In this document: piece after piece, positions 1-11,515 of the stretch
Layout: the number at the start of each line of letters is the position of its first letter
Position numbering within the stretch: position 1 is the first letter of the stretch
Origin: Bactericera cockerelli
Lineage: Eukaryota; Arthropoda; Insecta; Hemiptera; Triozidae
Length of the DNA: 64,000 nt
Direction of reading: 5' to 3'
NCBI GenBank assembly: GCA_024516035.1
Contig: CM044964.1
Location: 17,241,084-17,305,083, forward strand
Notes under the pieces: generated by a model
What the model saw: only the letters and a program-made list of their open reading frames with translations
What the model was told of the DNA's origin: nothing
The model's database searches: none
Position numbers and translations under genes: made by a program

Positions 1-109
1 CTCTCTCTCTCTCTTCCATCTCTCTATCTCTCTCTTCTCTCTCTTCCATCTCTCTCTCTCTCTTCCATCTCTCTATCTCTCTCTTCTCTCTCTCTATCTC
101 TCTCTCAAA
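1..109. repeat. (CT)n-rich simple repeat at window edge
   Basis: Almost pure CT dinucleotide with periodic 'cttccatctctctat' interruptions, so it has a higher-order unit of roughly 30-40 bp. It runs off the left edge of the window. Confidence 0.95.
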
Positions 110-1739
110 TTATTTCATCTTCTTTCTCTCGTTTCTCAGAAGGTCTTTCATTACATTTTTATTTATAGTATCAAAGTTATTATAAAACAGATACTTCTCA
201 GACCAATCTTTTGAAGTCTGAATCCTGAATGAAAAGCGACAACTTTTATTGACTTGATAACTGTACAGTAATCTATACCACTCTTTTTTTATTAAATAGA
301 ATTGACAGGAATTAAAGTTTTCTTGTTATCTATGCTCCTTTCAATGAAGTGAAGGGTTTCAGCAAGAGAATAAAATTATTATAGTTGATTATAATTATTT
401 TTTATTTTTTGATATGTCTATTTAAAATATATACAATAACGGTTGTCTACCTTTGGTAGATTGCTAATACACAGCAAATTACAACAATCCAGAAGATATT
501 AACTTTCTCAATGTTGGGAGTTTTTCTTTTATTTTTTTTTCCTAAAATTTTATTCGGAACAGCATTGAAAATAAAGAAAATGTAACAAGGTCATTTCAAA
601 GATCAACTCAGAGTGAATTTTCTGTAACCAGCTGTATTGTGTTGGTCTTCTTGGATTGGTTCTTATTCATCTCATTTCAAAAATAAATTTATAATGCAGA
701 TTCAAAAATTGGCGCTCTCATTTAATATTCCATTTTTCAAAAGGACGCAGAATGAGAACCAATCAGAAGCTAGAACATTCCGTTCATCCAAAAATAACCG
801 AATCCCTGACTCGGTTCGACTGTTTGCTTACATTTTGAGATTAACTGTCTATAAACAGTGCATTTTATTAAGACTGTTCGCTCTATTCAGTTTAAAAATG
901 TGTAATAACTTTTGATTTATATAAGCACAGCTCCCACCTGACCGAGGCCACTAGCTATCCTGGAATGTATTTATCTCAGAGAACCAAACAATCGCTACCA
1001 TGAAGGCAAGAACAGATTATCTTCTGTCTAAATAAGGAGTAAGTATTCCAGTACTAATGTAGTTTACACTCTAGCTGATGGTAGACAAATACCTTGAGGT
1101 GAACCGGAGAAGACTTAAGAGACGCAAAGTCTAGTCTAGTATCTAAGTCTAGCGTTTGAACTCCAAGACTCTTGGGCTTTCAAACAAACTCGTATCTTAT
1201 TTTTCAACCTTCAACCACGGAATCTCACCCTCCGGTTAGCCGCGCCCCCATTCACACCCAGACTCATATATTTTCATACTCAGCACTCGGGAGATTTTCT
1301 CAACCTTCCCTCCCACGTCTCTTAGCCCCCCCCCGTCTCCTCTTGCCCCTCCCCCTGTCTCCTCTTGTCCCCTTCCCCCCCTGATACCCTCCCAGCCTCC
1401 CACCCTATCCATTACAAAAGAAACGTTGTTGTAACATAGTATGTTTGGACGCTTGCCATTCAATAACGTGAAATGAGAGGGAGAAAAACAGCGTGAAAGC
1501 AAATATAAGGCGTAGGAAAGAGGGAGAGGGGAGGAAAATAAGGAGGGAGAGAAAAGTAGGAGAGAAGCATGAGGGAGAGAAGTAAGAAATCTGCCAAGAA
1601 AACAATAAAAAATCTAAACAACATGTACCAATTTAGACAGGTTGTAACTTGCTCAATAAGCTCATATTATGTTACTCATCTTCTTTGTTTGCCTTCATTC
1701 CTTAAAAATCTTTTGAGGAAATTTTAACTTAAAATTATT
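110..1739. other. Gene-free AT-rich sequence
   Basis: No supportable gene. A 92-codon open frame at 637-915 has no recognisable domain and ordinary AT-rich composition. A C-rich patch at about 1325-1385 and a purine-rich patch at 1475-1580 are low complexity. 'aaccaatcag' at about 757 resembles the loop core of the fold-back repeats found elsewhere in the window. Confidence 0.6.
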
Positions 1740-1990
1740 TTTTTACCAAACTCATTTAAAAAATGAGCATATAACCTTTCCGATTTCTAATATTAGAAAT
1801 TTCACGGAAGAAATATTTAAATTCCTGGAGTAGGAATTTAAATATACAAAGCTACCTACCAAATTTCAGCTTCCTAGGACTTACCAGTTCGGAGAAACAG
1901 TGCTGAATCAGTGAGTGAGTCAGTCAGTGAGTGAAACTCTCTTTTATAAAAATAGAATATATTATTATGTAATATAATACTATATTCATA
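1740..1990. repeat. Unclassified interspersed repeat with palindrome and gtgagtgagtcag array
   Basis: Contains the near-palindrome 'ttctaatattagaa' flanked by 'ttccgat' and 'ttcacggaag', then 'ccaaatttcagcttcctagg', then a short imperfect array of gtgagtgagtcagtcag at about 1905-1935. This combination resembles transposon-derived insect repeats. The palindrome recurs at about 8303, 50306 and 52250. Boundaries are approximate. Confidence 0.45.
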
Positions 1991-2470
1991 CCCACTTCAT
2001 GTTCACACCCTCGGGGCATTCCAAGCTGTTCTATAGGAATTGAATTTAAGTACAAGATCAAAAATTAAAAAAAAATAAAAAAAAAAAATATAATCATTAA
2101 TTATACTCATTCATTAATCAAAAATATGTACTTTGACATCTCGTAGTGACTGCAGTGGTATGGTCTATTCTTCTCAATTTCACTATGCTATGTATCTCCC
2201 ATGGTAATGAAAGGTATGGCATGATATATATTCTGCTAATTAAAAATATATTGCTCATAACAGCTTCTCTATGTTCTGATATTCATGTTACATCATAAGT
2301 AGGATTAGTGCATGTATCGACTATTCTGATACAATAGAAACTTCATTTCGATTTATTACACTGTTATATGACAAAACATTATGCCACGATTTCTTACACC
2401 CTGTATATAAAAGTAAGACCACAAAGTACTGCAATGGTGGTATGTGCGAATTACTTAAGTCCACAAAGAA
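1991..2470. other. Gene-free AT-rich sequence
   Basis: No coding signal. 'acaccctgtata' at about 2398 matches the terminus of the MITE at 24431-24764 and may be an isolated element end. Confidence 0.5.
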
Positions 2471-2499
2471 GAAGGAGAGAGCAAGATTCTTTTCTTTCT

Positions 2500-3190
2500 C
2501 TCTCTTAGTTTTTCTCACCCCTTTCTCTCACTCTCTCTCTCTCTCTCTCTCTCTCCATCTTTTCCTTATTTTCTTAGTGGAATATTAAAAAAAGAGGAAA
2601 CTTAATCTCCAAAAGTCGTAAATTTTCCGCTGTTTTTATTAAGAAATTACATTTCACTCGCGCGCCACAGAAAACAAAGAGCATAGGAAACGTAATATGT
2701 CAGAAATTTTCACATTTCTACACAGCTCCAATTCTTTCCCCTTTATTTACCCTCGTTCTCTCCTACTTCTCTTCCTATCTCTCTCCTCCCTCTCCCTTTC
2801 TCATTTCCTTCTCTTTATTGTGTCTCTTTTCTCTTCCTCCTTTTCTTTTCTCTCTCTCCATCTATTTTTTTTTATTTTCTCTTCCCTATTTCTATATCTT
2901 CCTATATTTATCTCTTCTCTCTCCCCACCTATTTTCTCTCTCTCTCTTCTCTTTTCTCTTTCTCTTCTCTCTCCCCTTCTCTTTTCTCTTTCTCTCTTCC
3001 CCTCTCTTCTCTCTCTCTCTCTCTCTCTCTCCTTTTTTCTCTGTTTCTGTCTCTCTATCTGTCTTAATCTTACCTACTTCTTCCTCAAAATTTCTTTCTC
3101 TCTCTCTCACACTCTCTCTTGCTCTCACTATCTGTCTTCCTCCCACCTACTTCTTCCTTTAACTCTCTTTCTTTCTCTCTCTCTCTCAAT
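2500..3190. repeat. Pyrimidine-rich (CT/CTT/TTTC) tract
   Basis: Two pyrimidine blocks, about 2500-2563 and 2735-3190, are built from ctctct, tttctc and ttcctc units. The open frames here (166 and 114 codons, and an antisense 84-codon frame) are Leu/Ser/Phe or Arg/Glu low-complexity translations, not genes. Confidence 0.9.
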
Positions 3191-3207
3191 GATTTGAACC
3201 AAGGTTG

Positions 3208-3262
3208 TCGTACTCCAAGTCTTAACCTCGCCTAACGTTGCTTAACTTCAGCATTAGAATAG
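3208..3262 (-). mobile_element. 5S-rRNA-derived SINE head fragment
   Basis: Plus-strand 'ccaagtcttaacctcgc' and 'gttgcttaacttcagc' are the reverse complement of the 5S-like head (box-C side and box-A side) seen complete at 11516. Strongly truncated. Confidence 0.7.
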
Positions 3263-3328
3263 ATTCACATTTTTAGAGAGTTAAGCACTTGCTTGCCATG
3301 CGGAAAAACAAAAATCTGTATTCAATCT

Positions 3329-3360
3329 AAAGAAGGGAATATTAAAATATTCCCTTCTTT
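3329..3360. repeat. Perfect short hairpin, 15-bp arms
   Basis: Arms 3329-3343 and 3346-3360 are exact reverse complements separated by 2 bases. No coding context. It could be a tip-to-tip element remnant or a local template-switch product. Confidence 0.85.
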
Positions 3361-3782
3361 ATATTAAAACAATAAAAAAATCTCTAAGAATTATTAGAAA
3401 TAACGATACCTAATAATATCAACCTAATAAAAACAAAACAAATTGATGTGCTCAAAGTGAATAATATTAATCTTTTAAAATAAAAGCCTCTCCAAAATTT
3501 CCTGGAATTAACTAATCCGATGAATCGAAATAACATTACATCAAACTTGTTTTATTCATCTCCTCTGTGAACAATAATTCGATTCCGGGAAAAGTTGACT
3601 TTTTAATAAAGCGAAAGTTTCAAATAACGAAAGTCAAAGCTAAAAAGTTTATCTTCGAGTTGTGCTAATATTATTGAAATAAAATGAAATAGCTCGCTCG
3701 TTCCAAATAAAGGACCCCTAGTTTAAAATTGTCTCTTAAAACTGCATGAATGGTTAAAATATAGAAAATACTGGGATTAGTT
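3361..3782. other. Gene-free AT-rich sequence
   Basis: No open frame, repeat or motif that I can support. Confidence 0.5.
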
Positions 3783-3860
3783 ACCGACCTCAGAAGCTTG
3801 ATCGATAAGGCGGCTGACTTGTAACCTTGTGGTCGGTGGTTCAAGTCCTGAGTTCATCGT
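3783..3860 (+). mobile_element. tRNA-like SINE head, family T3
   Basis: 'agcttgatcgataaggcgg' (A-box-like) and 'ggtggttcaagtcctgag' (B-box-like) are spaced as in a tRNA. Relatives lie at 4372, 10024 and 32325, so this is a repeat head and not a single tRNA gene. The anticodon-loop region reads 'cttgtaa'. Confidence 0.65.
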
Positions 3861-4371
3861 GGATTGATCGTTGTCGCGAATTTGAGTAACACAAATATGA
3901 TAATTGAGAAGAAATTAATGTGGTGAACAATATTGAAGCACAATAATAATAATAATAATTATCATTTCGAGTAATTTGTGTTGTTTTTTTTTTTTCCAAA
4001 TTGTCCCTTCAGTAAATTTATTATTTGTTGAACATTCACAAAAGTAAAATGATCCAACACATGTGCAATTTTGTTATCATAAATACAGAAGAAAAAGGTC
4101 TCCCAACACAGCATAAGAACAGGTAAGAATTTTTTGTTTGAAATTGTTTGAATAATAAATAATCTTTTATAGGCATTAAAAAAAAACAACAGTTTCTGAT
4201 TGACTCATCTTTCCCCTAAAATTTCGTCTTTTTTGGAACAAATTATTTATCAATTACCGATTTCCTTTACAAATATATTTGATTAAAAGTACCTAGTGAA
4301 AAAAGTTTGGAATTGAAATGGAAAAACATACGCTGAGCTGATGAATCAAAATTCACCGACCTCATCGACAC
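3861..4371. other. AT-rich sequence following the T3 head
   Basis: Holds an (aat)n run at about 3943-3960 that may be the 3' tail of the preceding T3 SINE. Otherwise no feature. Confidence 0.45.
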
Positions 4372-4438
4372 GGACCAGTAGCTAGATCGATAAGACGACG
4401 AACTTGTAACCTAGAGATTGCTGGCTCGAGTCAGAGTT
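4372..4438 (+). mobile_element. tRNA-like SINE head, family T3 (diverged)
   Basis: 'tagctagatcgataagacg' and 'tggctcgagtcagagtt' match the T3 head at 3783 with several changes. An older copy of the same family in the same orientation. Confidence 0.55.
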
Positions 4439-5328
4439 AAGCAAAATATTTAGTAAAGCTAGTTTGAAGAATTGTGCCTTCAAGATTTAAGATTTGTGCT
4501 ATCACGAAAATGATCATTATTTTTCATCATTATTTCTCAGAAGGTTTCTCAAATCTGAAACCGTGAAGGGAGACCCGTGCTTGATATGAAGGGCTTTCTA
4601 TATAATAAGATGTTATATTCTTATATGACGCTTATACAAACCACTGTTTCACACTGTTTTATTTTATACTGATTATGTGCTAGCTGAAAAATGAAAAACC
4701 TCTGGTAGTTATTTTCAAGAAAATGAATATCATAAAAAAGAGATTGAGGCCAAGGAAACACCATTCCATTTTCAGTGTTTTGCGTGGATTTTTTTATAAC
4801 TTAATTTTATGTTACTCTTCTAAAAAATAATCTTTTAACACAACTTTACCGTACTGAAAAAGAATTCCCGGGTACATAATTTATTAGTTCTCTGTAGTTA
4901 GTGCTCCGTCCTGCACAAGGTTTTTTAGAAAATCAAAATAAGATTAGATATTTCAAAAGTGGCTAGGGGAATTATGATAACGGTTTGCTATGAATACATT
5001 TGCTAAAAAAAATGTTTCAATTAGTCTAAAAGTCCTCGTCAATATTATAGTCGCAAATTTAATTATTTTCTTTAATCTACTTGTTTTTTTTTACTGATTT
5101 AGAGTTGCGAACTCAATTTTCAAAAAATGTTGAAACAAAAGATTGCAATAAAAACTGCACACAATACAACAGTTTTTGCAAGAGCAATAATTTCAGCGTG
5201 GGAGAAGAAAAGCAACGATTAAAATTATGCAATAAATGCACTTGTCCTGTAACATAGTCAGTTTGGGAGCAAAACTTCGTATCTATTCAATTATTCTGTT
5301 ATAGGTAATTGATAAGGTGAAGACTACG
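4439..5328. other. Gene-free AT-rich sequence
   Basis: No coding or repeat feature recognised. Confidence 0.5.
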
Positions 5329-5463
5329 TGATGCTGACTTTCCGGCCCAACCCAGGCTGGGTGAGGTTAATGTGGGCAGCAGGTGAGTTTCCTGCGCTTG
5401 AAGAGTAACATCCCCGTCGTGTTATGACCATGCAAATGAAAACGACGTAAAAGCCATAAAAAA
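5329..5463 (+). mobile_element. 5S-SINE body and tail without most of the head
   Basis: Begins near 'gtgatgctgactttccgg' and keeps the family body 'ccaggctgggtgaggttaat', 'tttcctgcg', 'ccccgtcgtg' and the tail 'gaaaacgacgtaaa'. Older than the three near-identical copies. The 5S-like box A is missing. Confidence 0.8.
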
Positions 5464-5724
5464 CCTACTTAGAGTGATTTTTTAAAACTTCATCATTACT
5501 CTATTATAGAGTAGTAGAGTAGTTAGTATCTATAGATGAATTTTTTTTTGTCTGGGAGAAACATTGAAACCTAGGAGTTGGAAGTTTTTTTTAATGGATC
5601 AAGAACACAAGATAAGACCTCTGGCCTCGTGTGAGACGAAAAGAAAACAATGTTATGTAATGTTTTAAACTTGAAACACTCAATTTCTTTCTTTGTTTCT
5701 CTTCTTTCTGAAACTCAAAGACAC

Positions 5725-5775
5725 AGAGGAGAGAGAGAGAGAGAGAGAACAGAGAGGAGAGAGAGAGAGAGAGAG

Positions 5776-5832
<57 letters not shown>
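5725..5832. repeat. (GA)n microsatellite
   Basis: About 100 bp of nearly pure GA, with a few AA and GG interruptions. Open frames on both strands here are Arg/Glu or Leu/Ser artefacts. Confidence 0.97.
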
Positions 5833-5834
<2 letters not shown>

Positions 5835-6702
5835 AACTAAATTTTAATAGGAAAATTCTCATTTTATTGTTTCTTATTTTCTTTTATATCCTCGTCTGAG
5901 TCTGCAGTGCAACCCTGGTAGAAAACTATTAAATAAATTCAGAGCTTTCACATGAATTTTTCATCGTGCTCAACTTGGATCTGTTTACCTTTGTTTAAAG
6001 CGAGACAATTGTTAAAACTTTTTAAATTGAAGGTGATTATTTCGTTCGCAGAAATAAAATCTAAACGTTGAATGTCTGAAAAAATGAGAAATGAGAGCTC
6101 ACGATATTATTAATTTCTAAGACAGAAGAACTTACTTGAAATGATTCACAAAATGATATGAAAATATTTCACATCTACCTAGGTACTTGAACTTTAATTT
6201 CTTATGGCATTATAATGGGTACTATTTTGATCTTTGTCAGTTTATTAGTTATTGAAGGATGATTCATCAAACTAGTGTCAGGGGCTCGTCTATTACCAAC
6301 TTTAATCTAAGTTGGTAATAGACAAGACACCTATGACACCTATGTATTAGCTATATACCTATCTATGTAATATCATAGTAACTACCTGAACATCAACTGT
6401 CGGAATCGAATACTATTATAGACGTACCCAAAATTGAGCCTAGCGGAATCGAACATACCTTTTTATATTTCAGGTAGCAGGTCGCGCAATCGAATGCTGC
6501 CCATTATTTCATATCATAGAAGGCGTGGAATTGCTATGCGCGCCTTGTAATTATTCCTTATGCATTGTGCAATACATGGATACTAAAATGTCATACAACA
6601 TTTGAAAGCACGTTGAATACACATCTCTCTCATAGAAGTTAAGAAATTTCTATTCATGATAATCAACATAACCAACTAGGTATGTAACAATTACGTTAAC
6701 AA
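5833..6702. other. Gene-free sequence with one hairpin
   Basis: No gene. Contains a 15-bp stem hairpin: arms 6288-6302 and 6309-6323 around the loop 'taatct'. Otherwise AT-rich. Confidence 0.6.
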
Positions 6703-6775
6703 AAACCTCGGCCGAGGTGTGAATAACGCCCCATACAAAGACAGAGACTGCGCGGCAGAGTATCAGGTATCATTA
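6703..6775 (+). repeat. Interspersed repeat with 'cctcggccgaggtg', copy 1
   Basis: 'cctcggccgaggtgtgaa' followed by 'cccatacaaagacagagac' and 'gcgcggcag' recurs in the same order at 23812-23885. The CTCGGCCGAG core is a perfect palindrome. Family unknown. Confidence 0.7.
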
Positions 6776-7430
6776 GTTCGAATAGAGTTTTGCACCCTAT
6801 AAGTGATTTTATTCAATAAATTCGCTGCTAACCTATAGTAGATATAAATAAGAAATTCCATCATAACCATGTTTGGATTAAAAGAATGAAACTTTTATCA
6901 ATAATTTCCTCAGTCTTAATATAACAGTGTAACATACAAGTTAAAGAGTAATAACGCTAAAATAATTATATCAAGAAATGACAAGACTTTTATTTTCTCA
7001 AGTTAAACTTTTCCAATATCAACCTTGTGCTTTTATAGGACAATATTAGGATCTTAATATCTACTTCTCTCTCTCTCGCTCATCTAATTATGTTGCATGA
7101 ATTGGCACGAACACAAGAGATAATGGAGTTCCTGTGTGCAATTTCTATCTCCTTCTAGTAGTATAGAATAAAACTATCTCTTTTTACCATTCTGGTCTAT
7201 TTCTAGAACCATTTGGCCAGTGTTTTGAAGCTATGCCATGTAGCCATTATCATTGTAAACACAGATAGAGGATGAATAAGATATAAATAACATAATACTG
7301 ATAGTATACAAATTTTATCTAATCGTATCAGCTGCTATGTGATGATCAGTCTGCTTATGATTCCAAAGTCACCATGAGCCCATGGTATGCTGCCAAGTTC
7401 TATGTCCTAATTATCCTAATACAGATGCTT
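6776..7430. other. Gene-free AT-rich sequence
   Basis: No supportable feature. A short CT run lies at about 7064-7078. Confidence 0.5.
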
Positions 7431-7654
7431 GCCAGCGTAGATGGCGCGTTAAATGCTCCGGTTCTAGTAAGATCACCGAAGTCAAGCTACGTCCAGCGAG
7501 TTGAAAACTTCGTGATGTTGGCATTCCGGCAAAACCCAGTCTGGGTGAGGTTAATGTGGGCAGCGGGTTTATGGGTTTTCTGCGAATGGAGGTAACACTC
7601 CTGTCGTGATATGACCATGCAGTTGAAAACGACGTTAAACACAAAAAAAAAAAA
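7431..7654 (+). mobile_element. 5S-derived SINE, short-head subfamily
   Basis: Starts 'gccagcgtagatggcgcg' and keeps 'ccggttctagt' and 'atcaccgaagtcaagc' (the 5S box A region). It then passes directly to 'gtgatgttggcattccgg', lacking the 'ggatgggtgacc' (box C) segment of the long head. Body, tail 'gaaaacgacgttaaac' and poly-A follow. A 73-codon open frame over it is accidental. Confidence 0.85.
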
Positions 7655-7892
7655 CATTATGCTTAATTTCTGTTTCTGTCCTTGTCGACATCACGAGAAC
7701 TTATTCTTGAGAGGATCTACTTACTACGTTGAAGTATCACAACTTACAACACCAAGACATACCTGTAACAAAAGAGGCACAGACAAAGAAATAATTAGTG
7801 AATCATCAAGGGAAGCGGTGGTTTCGCGGGAGAACGAGATTTCTCGGAGGAAATCCGTTTTTTGCCACACGAAGACTTCTACACGAAGTTTT

Positions 7893-7896
<4 letters not shown>
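7655..7896. other. Short unique segment between two SINEs
   Basis: No gene. Its right end, 'agttttgag', forms the left target-site duplication of the next SINE. Confidence 0.5.
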
Positions 7897-7929
<33 letters not shown>

Positions 7930-8176
7930 TGGGGTTTATCGTCGCTTTCAACTGCCATGGTCATATCACGACGGGGGTTTTACCCTCCATTCGCAGGAAA
8001 CTCACAAACCTGCTACTCACATTGACCTCACCCAGCCTGAGTGGGGCCGGGAAAAGCCAGCGTCACGAGAATTAGAATTTGAATGGTCACCCATCCAAGT
8101 CTTAACCTCGCTGGATGTCCCTTAACTTCGGTGTTCTGAAGGGAACCGGTGTATTCAACATGCCATCGACGCTGGC
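7897..8176 (-). mobile_element. Full-length 5S-rRNA-derived SINE (young copy)
   Basis: Read on the minus strand: a 5S-like head of about 120 bp with box A ('gaagttaagggac') and box C ('ggatgggtgacc'), the body 'actcaggctgggtgaggtc', then 'tatgaccatggcagttg' and 'gacgataaaccccactt' and a poly-A of about 30 (poly-T on plus). By eye it differs from the copies at 11516 and 15043 at only about two positions. Direct repeats 'agttttgagttt' lie at 7887 and 8178, a target-site duplication typical of LINE-driven retroposition. Confidence 0.93.
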
Positions 8177-9335
8177 TAGTTTTGAGTTTAGTTTTACTCG
8201 TAATGTTTATATCAGCAAGCCAATTAGGTACGTGTTGTAATATTAAGTATAAAACTAGGATAAACTAAACAAATTAGTTTTCCAAAAAGGAACATAATAC
8301 TTCCGATTTCTATTATAGAAATTTCTCGGAAGTAAAAAAAAACCAGTCCATTTCAAAGAGTAAGTACATGAAACAATATTTATCCAAATGGGAGTCAAAC
8401 CATAACCTAAAGGTTAGTCAAGCCATAACCGGAAGGTGTTGTTGAGCTTCAACATCTTCTGTAAATAATGTTTTACATAAATTGAGCGATGAATTAAAAT
8501 GTTTAGATACAGCTTGAACCGGGGGTTTTGTTGACTGATGGCGTTTTAACAAAATGATAAAACAACACAAGTCAGTTTCCTTCCTGAGATAGAACATAAA
8601 ACCATTGCCAGAGCTATGTCAGGGGTGGTGTAGAAATTGCAACCTTCAACATCGTATGTGTTGTGGAATTCATGAAATTGAATAATTTATGTACCTCATT
8701 ACTTGTGAGTACTTATATAAATAATAATAAGTGAAACTAAAAATATATTTTATGGTTTGATTACAACAAATTTTTCTATGATTTTTATTGCTATAGTGAT
8801 GAACTCTATTAGTTTCAGAAATTCGGTTCTATTCTCAACGGTGTTACATCAGAGTTTACTATTGTTATGGGCTGTTGGGCACATCGAAACGAATTTGGAG
8901 AAAAAAACATAAAATAAAAAAACTCTGGTGCACCTAGGAATAGAGAGAGCTCGTGATTTGGGTATTAAAGGCCCCATAAAAGAAAGAATTTAAATAAAGG
9001 AAATGCTATTTTATAGGAGAAATAAATCAAGGACAATTTCGTCAAAAAAGATAATCCTGTCAAGGAATCAATAAACTATAGCCGGGCTATAGACAATAAA
9101 GAAAAGCCGGGCCTACTCAAAATTAATCAAGGGTCAATGACCTCAAATTCCAATTCCACCCTTTAAACGCGCTGTTAATGAATGACAGAGGAAGTCAACT
9201 TGTGTCCACGCATATTAAATATTAATGGCAAGTTTGACTAATGAGGTTATTCACAGAAATGGAGAGGATGGATTAGTACGAGTATATTAATGCCGAATGA
9301 GTTTATGAATAGAATAATCAGCGAGCAGGACAGTC
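8177..9335. other. Gene-free AT-rich sequence with one family palindrome
   Basis: 'ttccgatttctattatagaa' followed by 'atttctcggaag' at 8303-8329 is a variant of the palindrome at about 1780 and 50306. No gene or other element recognised. Confidence 0.5.
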
Positions 9336-9740
9336 AGAGGAAGAGGGAGAGAGGATGAGAGAGAGAGAGAGAGAAAAAGAACAAACTGGAGAGTCTTTGA
9401 TAAAGGGAGAAAAGAGGAAGAGAGAGATAAAGAGAAATAGAAAGAGAAAGAGATTAAAATGGAGAGAGATAAAGAGAGGGAGAGAAAAAGAGGGGTTAAA
9501 AGGAAAAGGAGATGGAGACTGAGAGAGAGAGAGAAAGAGCGATAAATGGAGACGGAGAGAGAAGGAGAAAAGAGGAAGAGAGACACAAAAAGGAGGAGAG
9601 AAAAGAGGAGTTGAAAGCAAAAGAAAATGGAGACTGAAAGACACAGACAAAAGATATAAATGGGGAGAGAGAAAGAGGGGGAGAAAATATATAGAAGGAT
9701 GACTTTCCCTTTATCAGAGACAAAGAGAGAGCGAAAGATG
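9336..9740. repeat. GA-rich purine tract with tandem variation
   Basis: About 400 bp, more than 90% purine on the plus strand. Repeated blocks such as 'ggagagagataaagaga' and 'gagactgagaga' suggest an irregular minisatellite. The antisense open frames (158, 110 and 120 codons) are Leu/Ser/Phe low complexity. Confidence 0.92.
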
Positions 9741-10023
9741 ACAATGACAAAAGAGTTGGACAAGAGATGAACAGGGTCGATACTAGCTTGATATTTGTAA
9801 GGAATAATAAAAAACTTAAACTAATTTGTAGAGAATGTTTTGCAAGAAGCGCAGACAAGGAGGTACTCGTTAGAGATTTAAAAAATATCCAATGTCTTGA
9901 ATTAAAAACAAGCGAAGGATATGAAGCAGGGGAGAGGATTTGAGAAAACTAGGGAAGAAAAGAGGAGGAGAGGGGGAGGGAGAACTGGAATGGAAGGAAG
10001 AATAGATTGCAGGAAACAAGCGC
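9741..10023. other. Purine-biased unique sequence
   Basis: No gene. Residual GA-rich patches at 9920-10010. Confidence 0.5.
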
Positions 10024-10092
10024 TTTGAGATGTTCGATCGATAAGGCGACAGACTTTAAAACTGGAGGTCGGTGGTTCGAGTCCCAAGTTTA
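10024..10092 (+). mobile_element. tRNA-like SINE head, family T3
   Basis: 'gatcgataaggcgacagact' then 'ggtcggtggttcgagtccc' gives an A-box-like and a B-box-like element. Same family and strand as 3783, 4372 and 32325. Confidence 0.7.
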
Positions 10093-10321
10093 ACAAATAT
10101 TAATTAGTGAGTTTGAGTATATTTGAAAGGTAAAACATTTCTTCAAGCACACTACCGGGAGGAAGCGTGCCTCTGAGTTTGAGTTATTCTGACATGACAA
10201 TTATTGTGATTAACACAAATATCATAACATAACTGAAGATTGAGGATACGCACTTCATAGAGACTGATTGAAGGGAGATATTGCCGACATTGTCAAACAT
10301 CAGCAAACTTACATTCTGCAT

Positions 10322-10500
10322 TGTGAGTCAAGTGGTTAAGGCACTGTTTCGAATTCCATTCAATGCATGATTTTTTTCTCATTCATTTGAGCTTGTGACC
10401 ACATAATAATAAGACTCTGAGGGTTAGGTGGTAGAAAATGCTTTGAGCATTAACCTCACCAGGTGTCTACCTTCCACTAAAGAGTATTATTATTATTACA
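10322..10500 (+). mobile_element. tRNA-like SINE, family T2
   Basis: A damaged head ('gtcaagtggttaaggcac') is followed by the T2 middle 'cttgtgaccacataataata', 'gagggttaggtggtagaaaa', 'gcattaacctcaccagg' and a 3' (att)n. Relatives lie at 60618 (+), 62183 (-), 62791 (-) and 63026 (-). Confidence 0.8.
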
Positions 10501-10904
10501 TGTAGGACATATTATACTATGGGATAAACAAAACCCATTGACACGGGTTTTAACTATAACTTTATTTACTTAACCCTATAAAGGGTAGATATATGTTACT
10601 AAAAGCCTTTTGTATTATTTCTCTCTCTCCCTCAATATTCTATTACTCGGAACTTCATGTCATGAACCAGGCATTCCTGACTTTTATAGTGGAGCAGGAA
10701 CACAATAAGGGCTATTCATTGATATAGGAAGGACGGATGTTGATGTCGAGAAAATGAAAGGAAGGAGAGGGAGATATGTTGATAAGGAGAAGGTGAGAGG
10801 GAAAATAGGCAGACATATTGGGGGAGAACAAGAGGAGGGAGAAGGCTTTCGAAATATAAAACACAAAGAAATTTGAATAACTGTCCCCAGGCGTAGAATA
10901 TCTC
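10501..10904. other. Gene-free sequence
   Basis: No supported gene. The 10720-10850 region is purine-rich, and the 136-codon minus-strand frame through it is low complexity. Confidence 0.5.
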
Positions 10905-11155
10905 CCACTCCCTCTCTCTCTCCCTCTCTCTTAATCTCTCTCTTTCTCTCCTTCTTTTTCTCTTTCTCTTTCTCTTTTTCTCTCCCTCTCTCTTTTTTTC
11001 TCTTTCTCTCTCTTTCTCTATCTCTCTCTCTCTTTTACTATTTCTCCACTTCTCCCTCTTTTTCCCTTTCTTTCTCTTTCCTACCTTCTTTTTCTCTATC
11101 CCTCCCTCTCTCACTTTCTCTCTCACTCTCTATTTCTCTCTCTCTCTCACCCTCT
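10905..11155. repeat. (CT)n/(CTTT)n pyrimidine tract
   Basis: About 250 bp of ctctct, tttctc and ccctct units with almost no purine on the plus strand. Confidence 0.95.
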
Positions 11156-11505
11156 AACTCCTCATAAGTTATTTTATATTAGCTTAGGAAATGTTGTATT
11201 AATTTGTAAATTTAAAATTGTTAAATATTTTTAAAAAAATCTCTCTCACTCCATTTTACTCTGTCTTCCTCTGGCATATTTCTTGTCCCTTTTTATTTAC
11301 AGTTTTCTTTTTTTTTCATTTGTGTGTCTCTATGTGTGTGAGGGAGAAAGAGAGACTTAAAAAGGCTGAAAGTGCTGACAGCAATGCGGCTGAGATCATA
11401 AGCACGAAAAATTGCGACACCACTAAAATCCTCAATTTTGTTTTCAAGGGGGACAGAGTGACAAATAAGAGAGAGAGAGAGAAAAGAAAGAATTACATTG
11501 AATTG
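11156..11505. other. Gene-free sequence
   Basis: AT-rich, with short CT and GA patches. A 97-codon open frame at 11218-11511 looks non-coding. Confidence 0.5.
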
Positions 11506-11515
11506 AAATGAAAAT

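Noticed and set aside
7374..8025. Open frames over the SINE pair at 7.4-8.0 kb
   Set aside because: The sequence is a 5S-derived SINE plus its poly-A; identical peptides appear from other copies (for example 15194-15379) and are non-coding.
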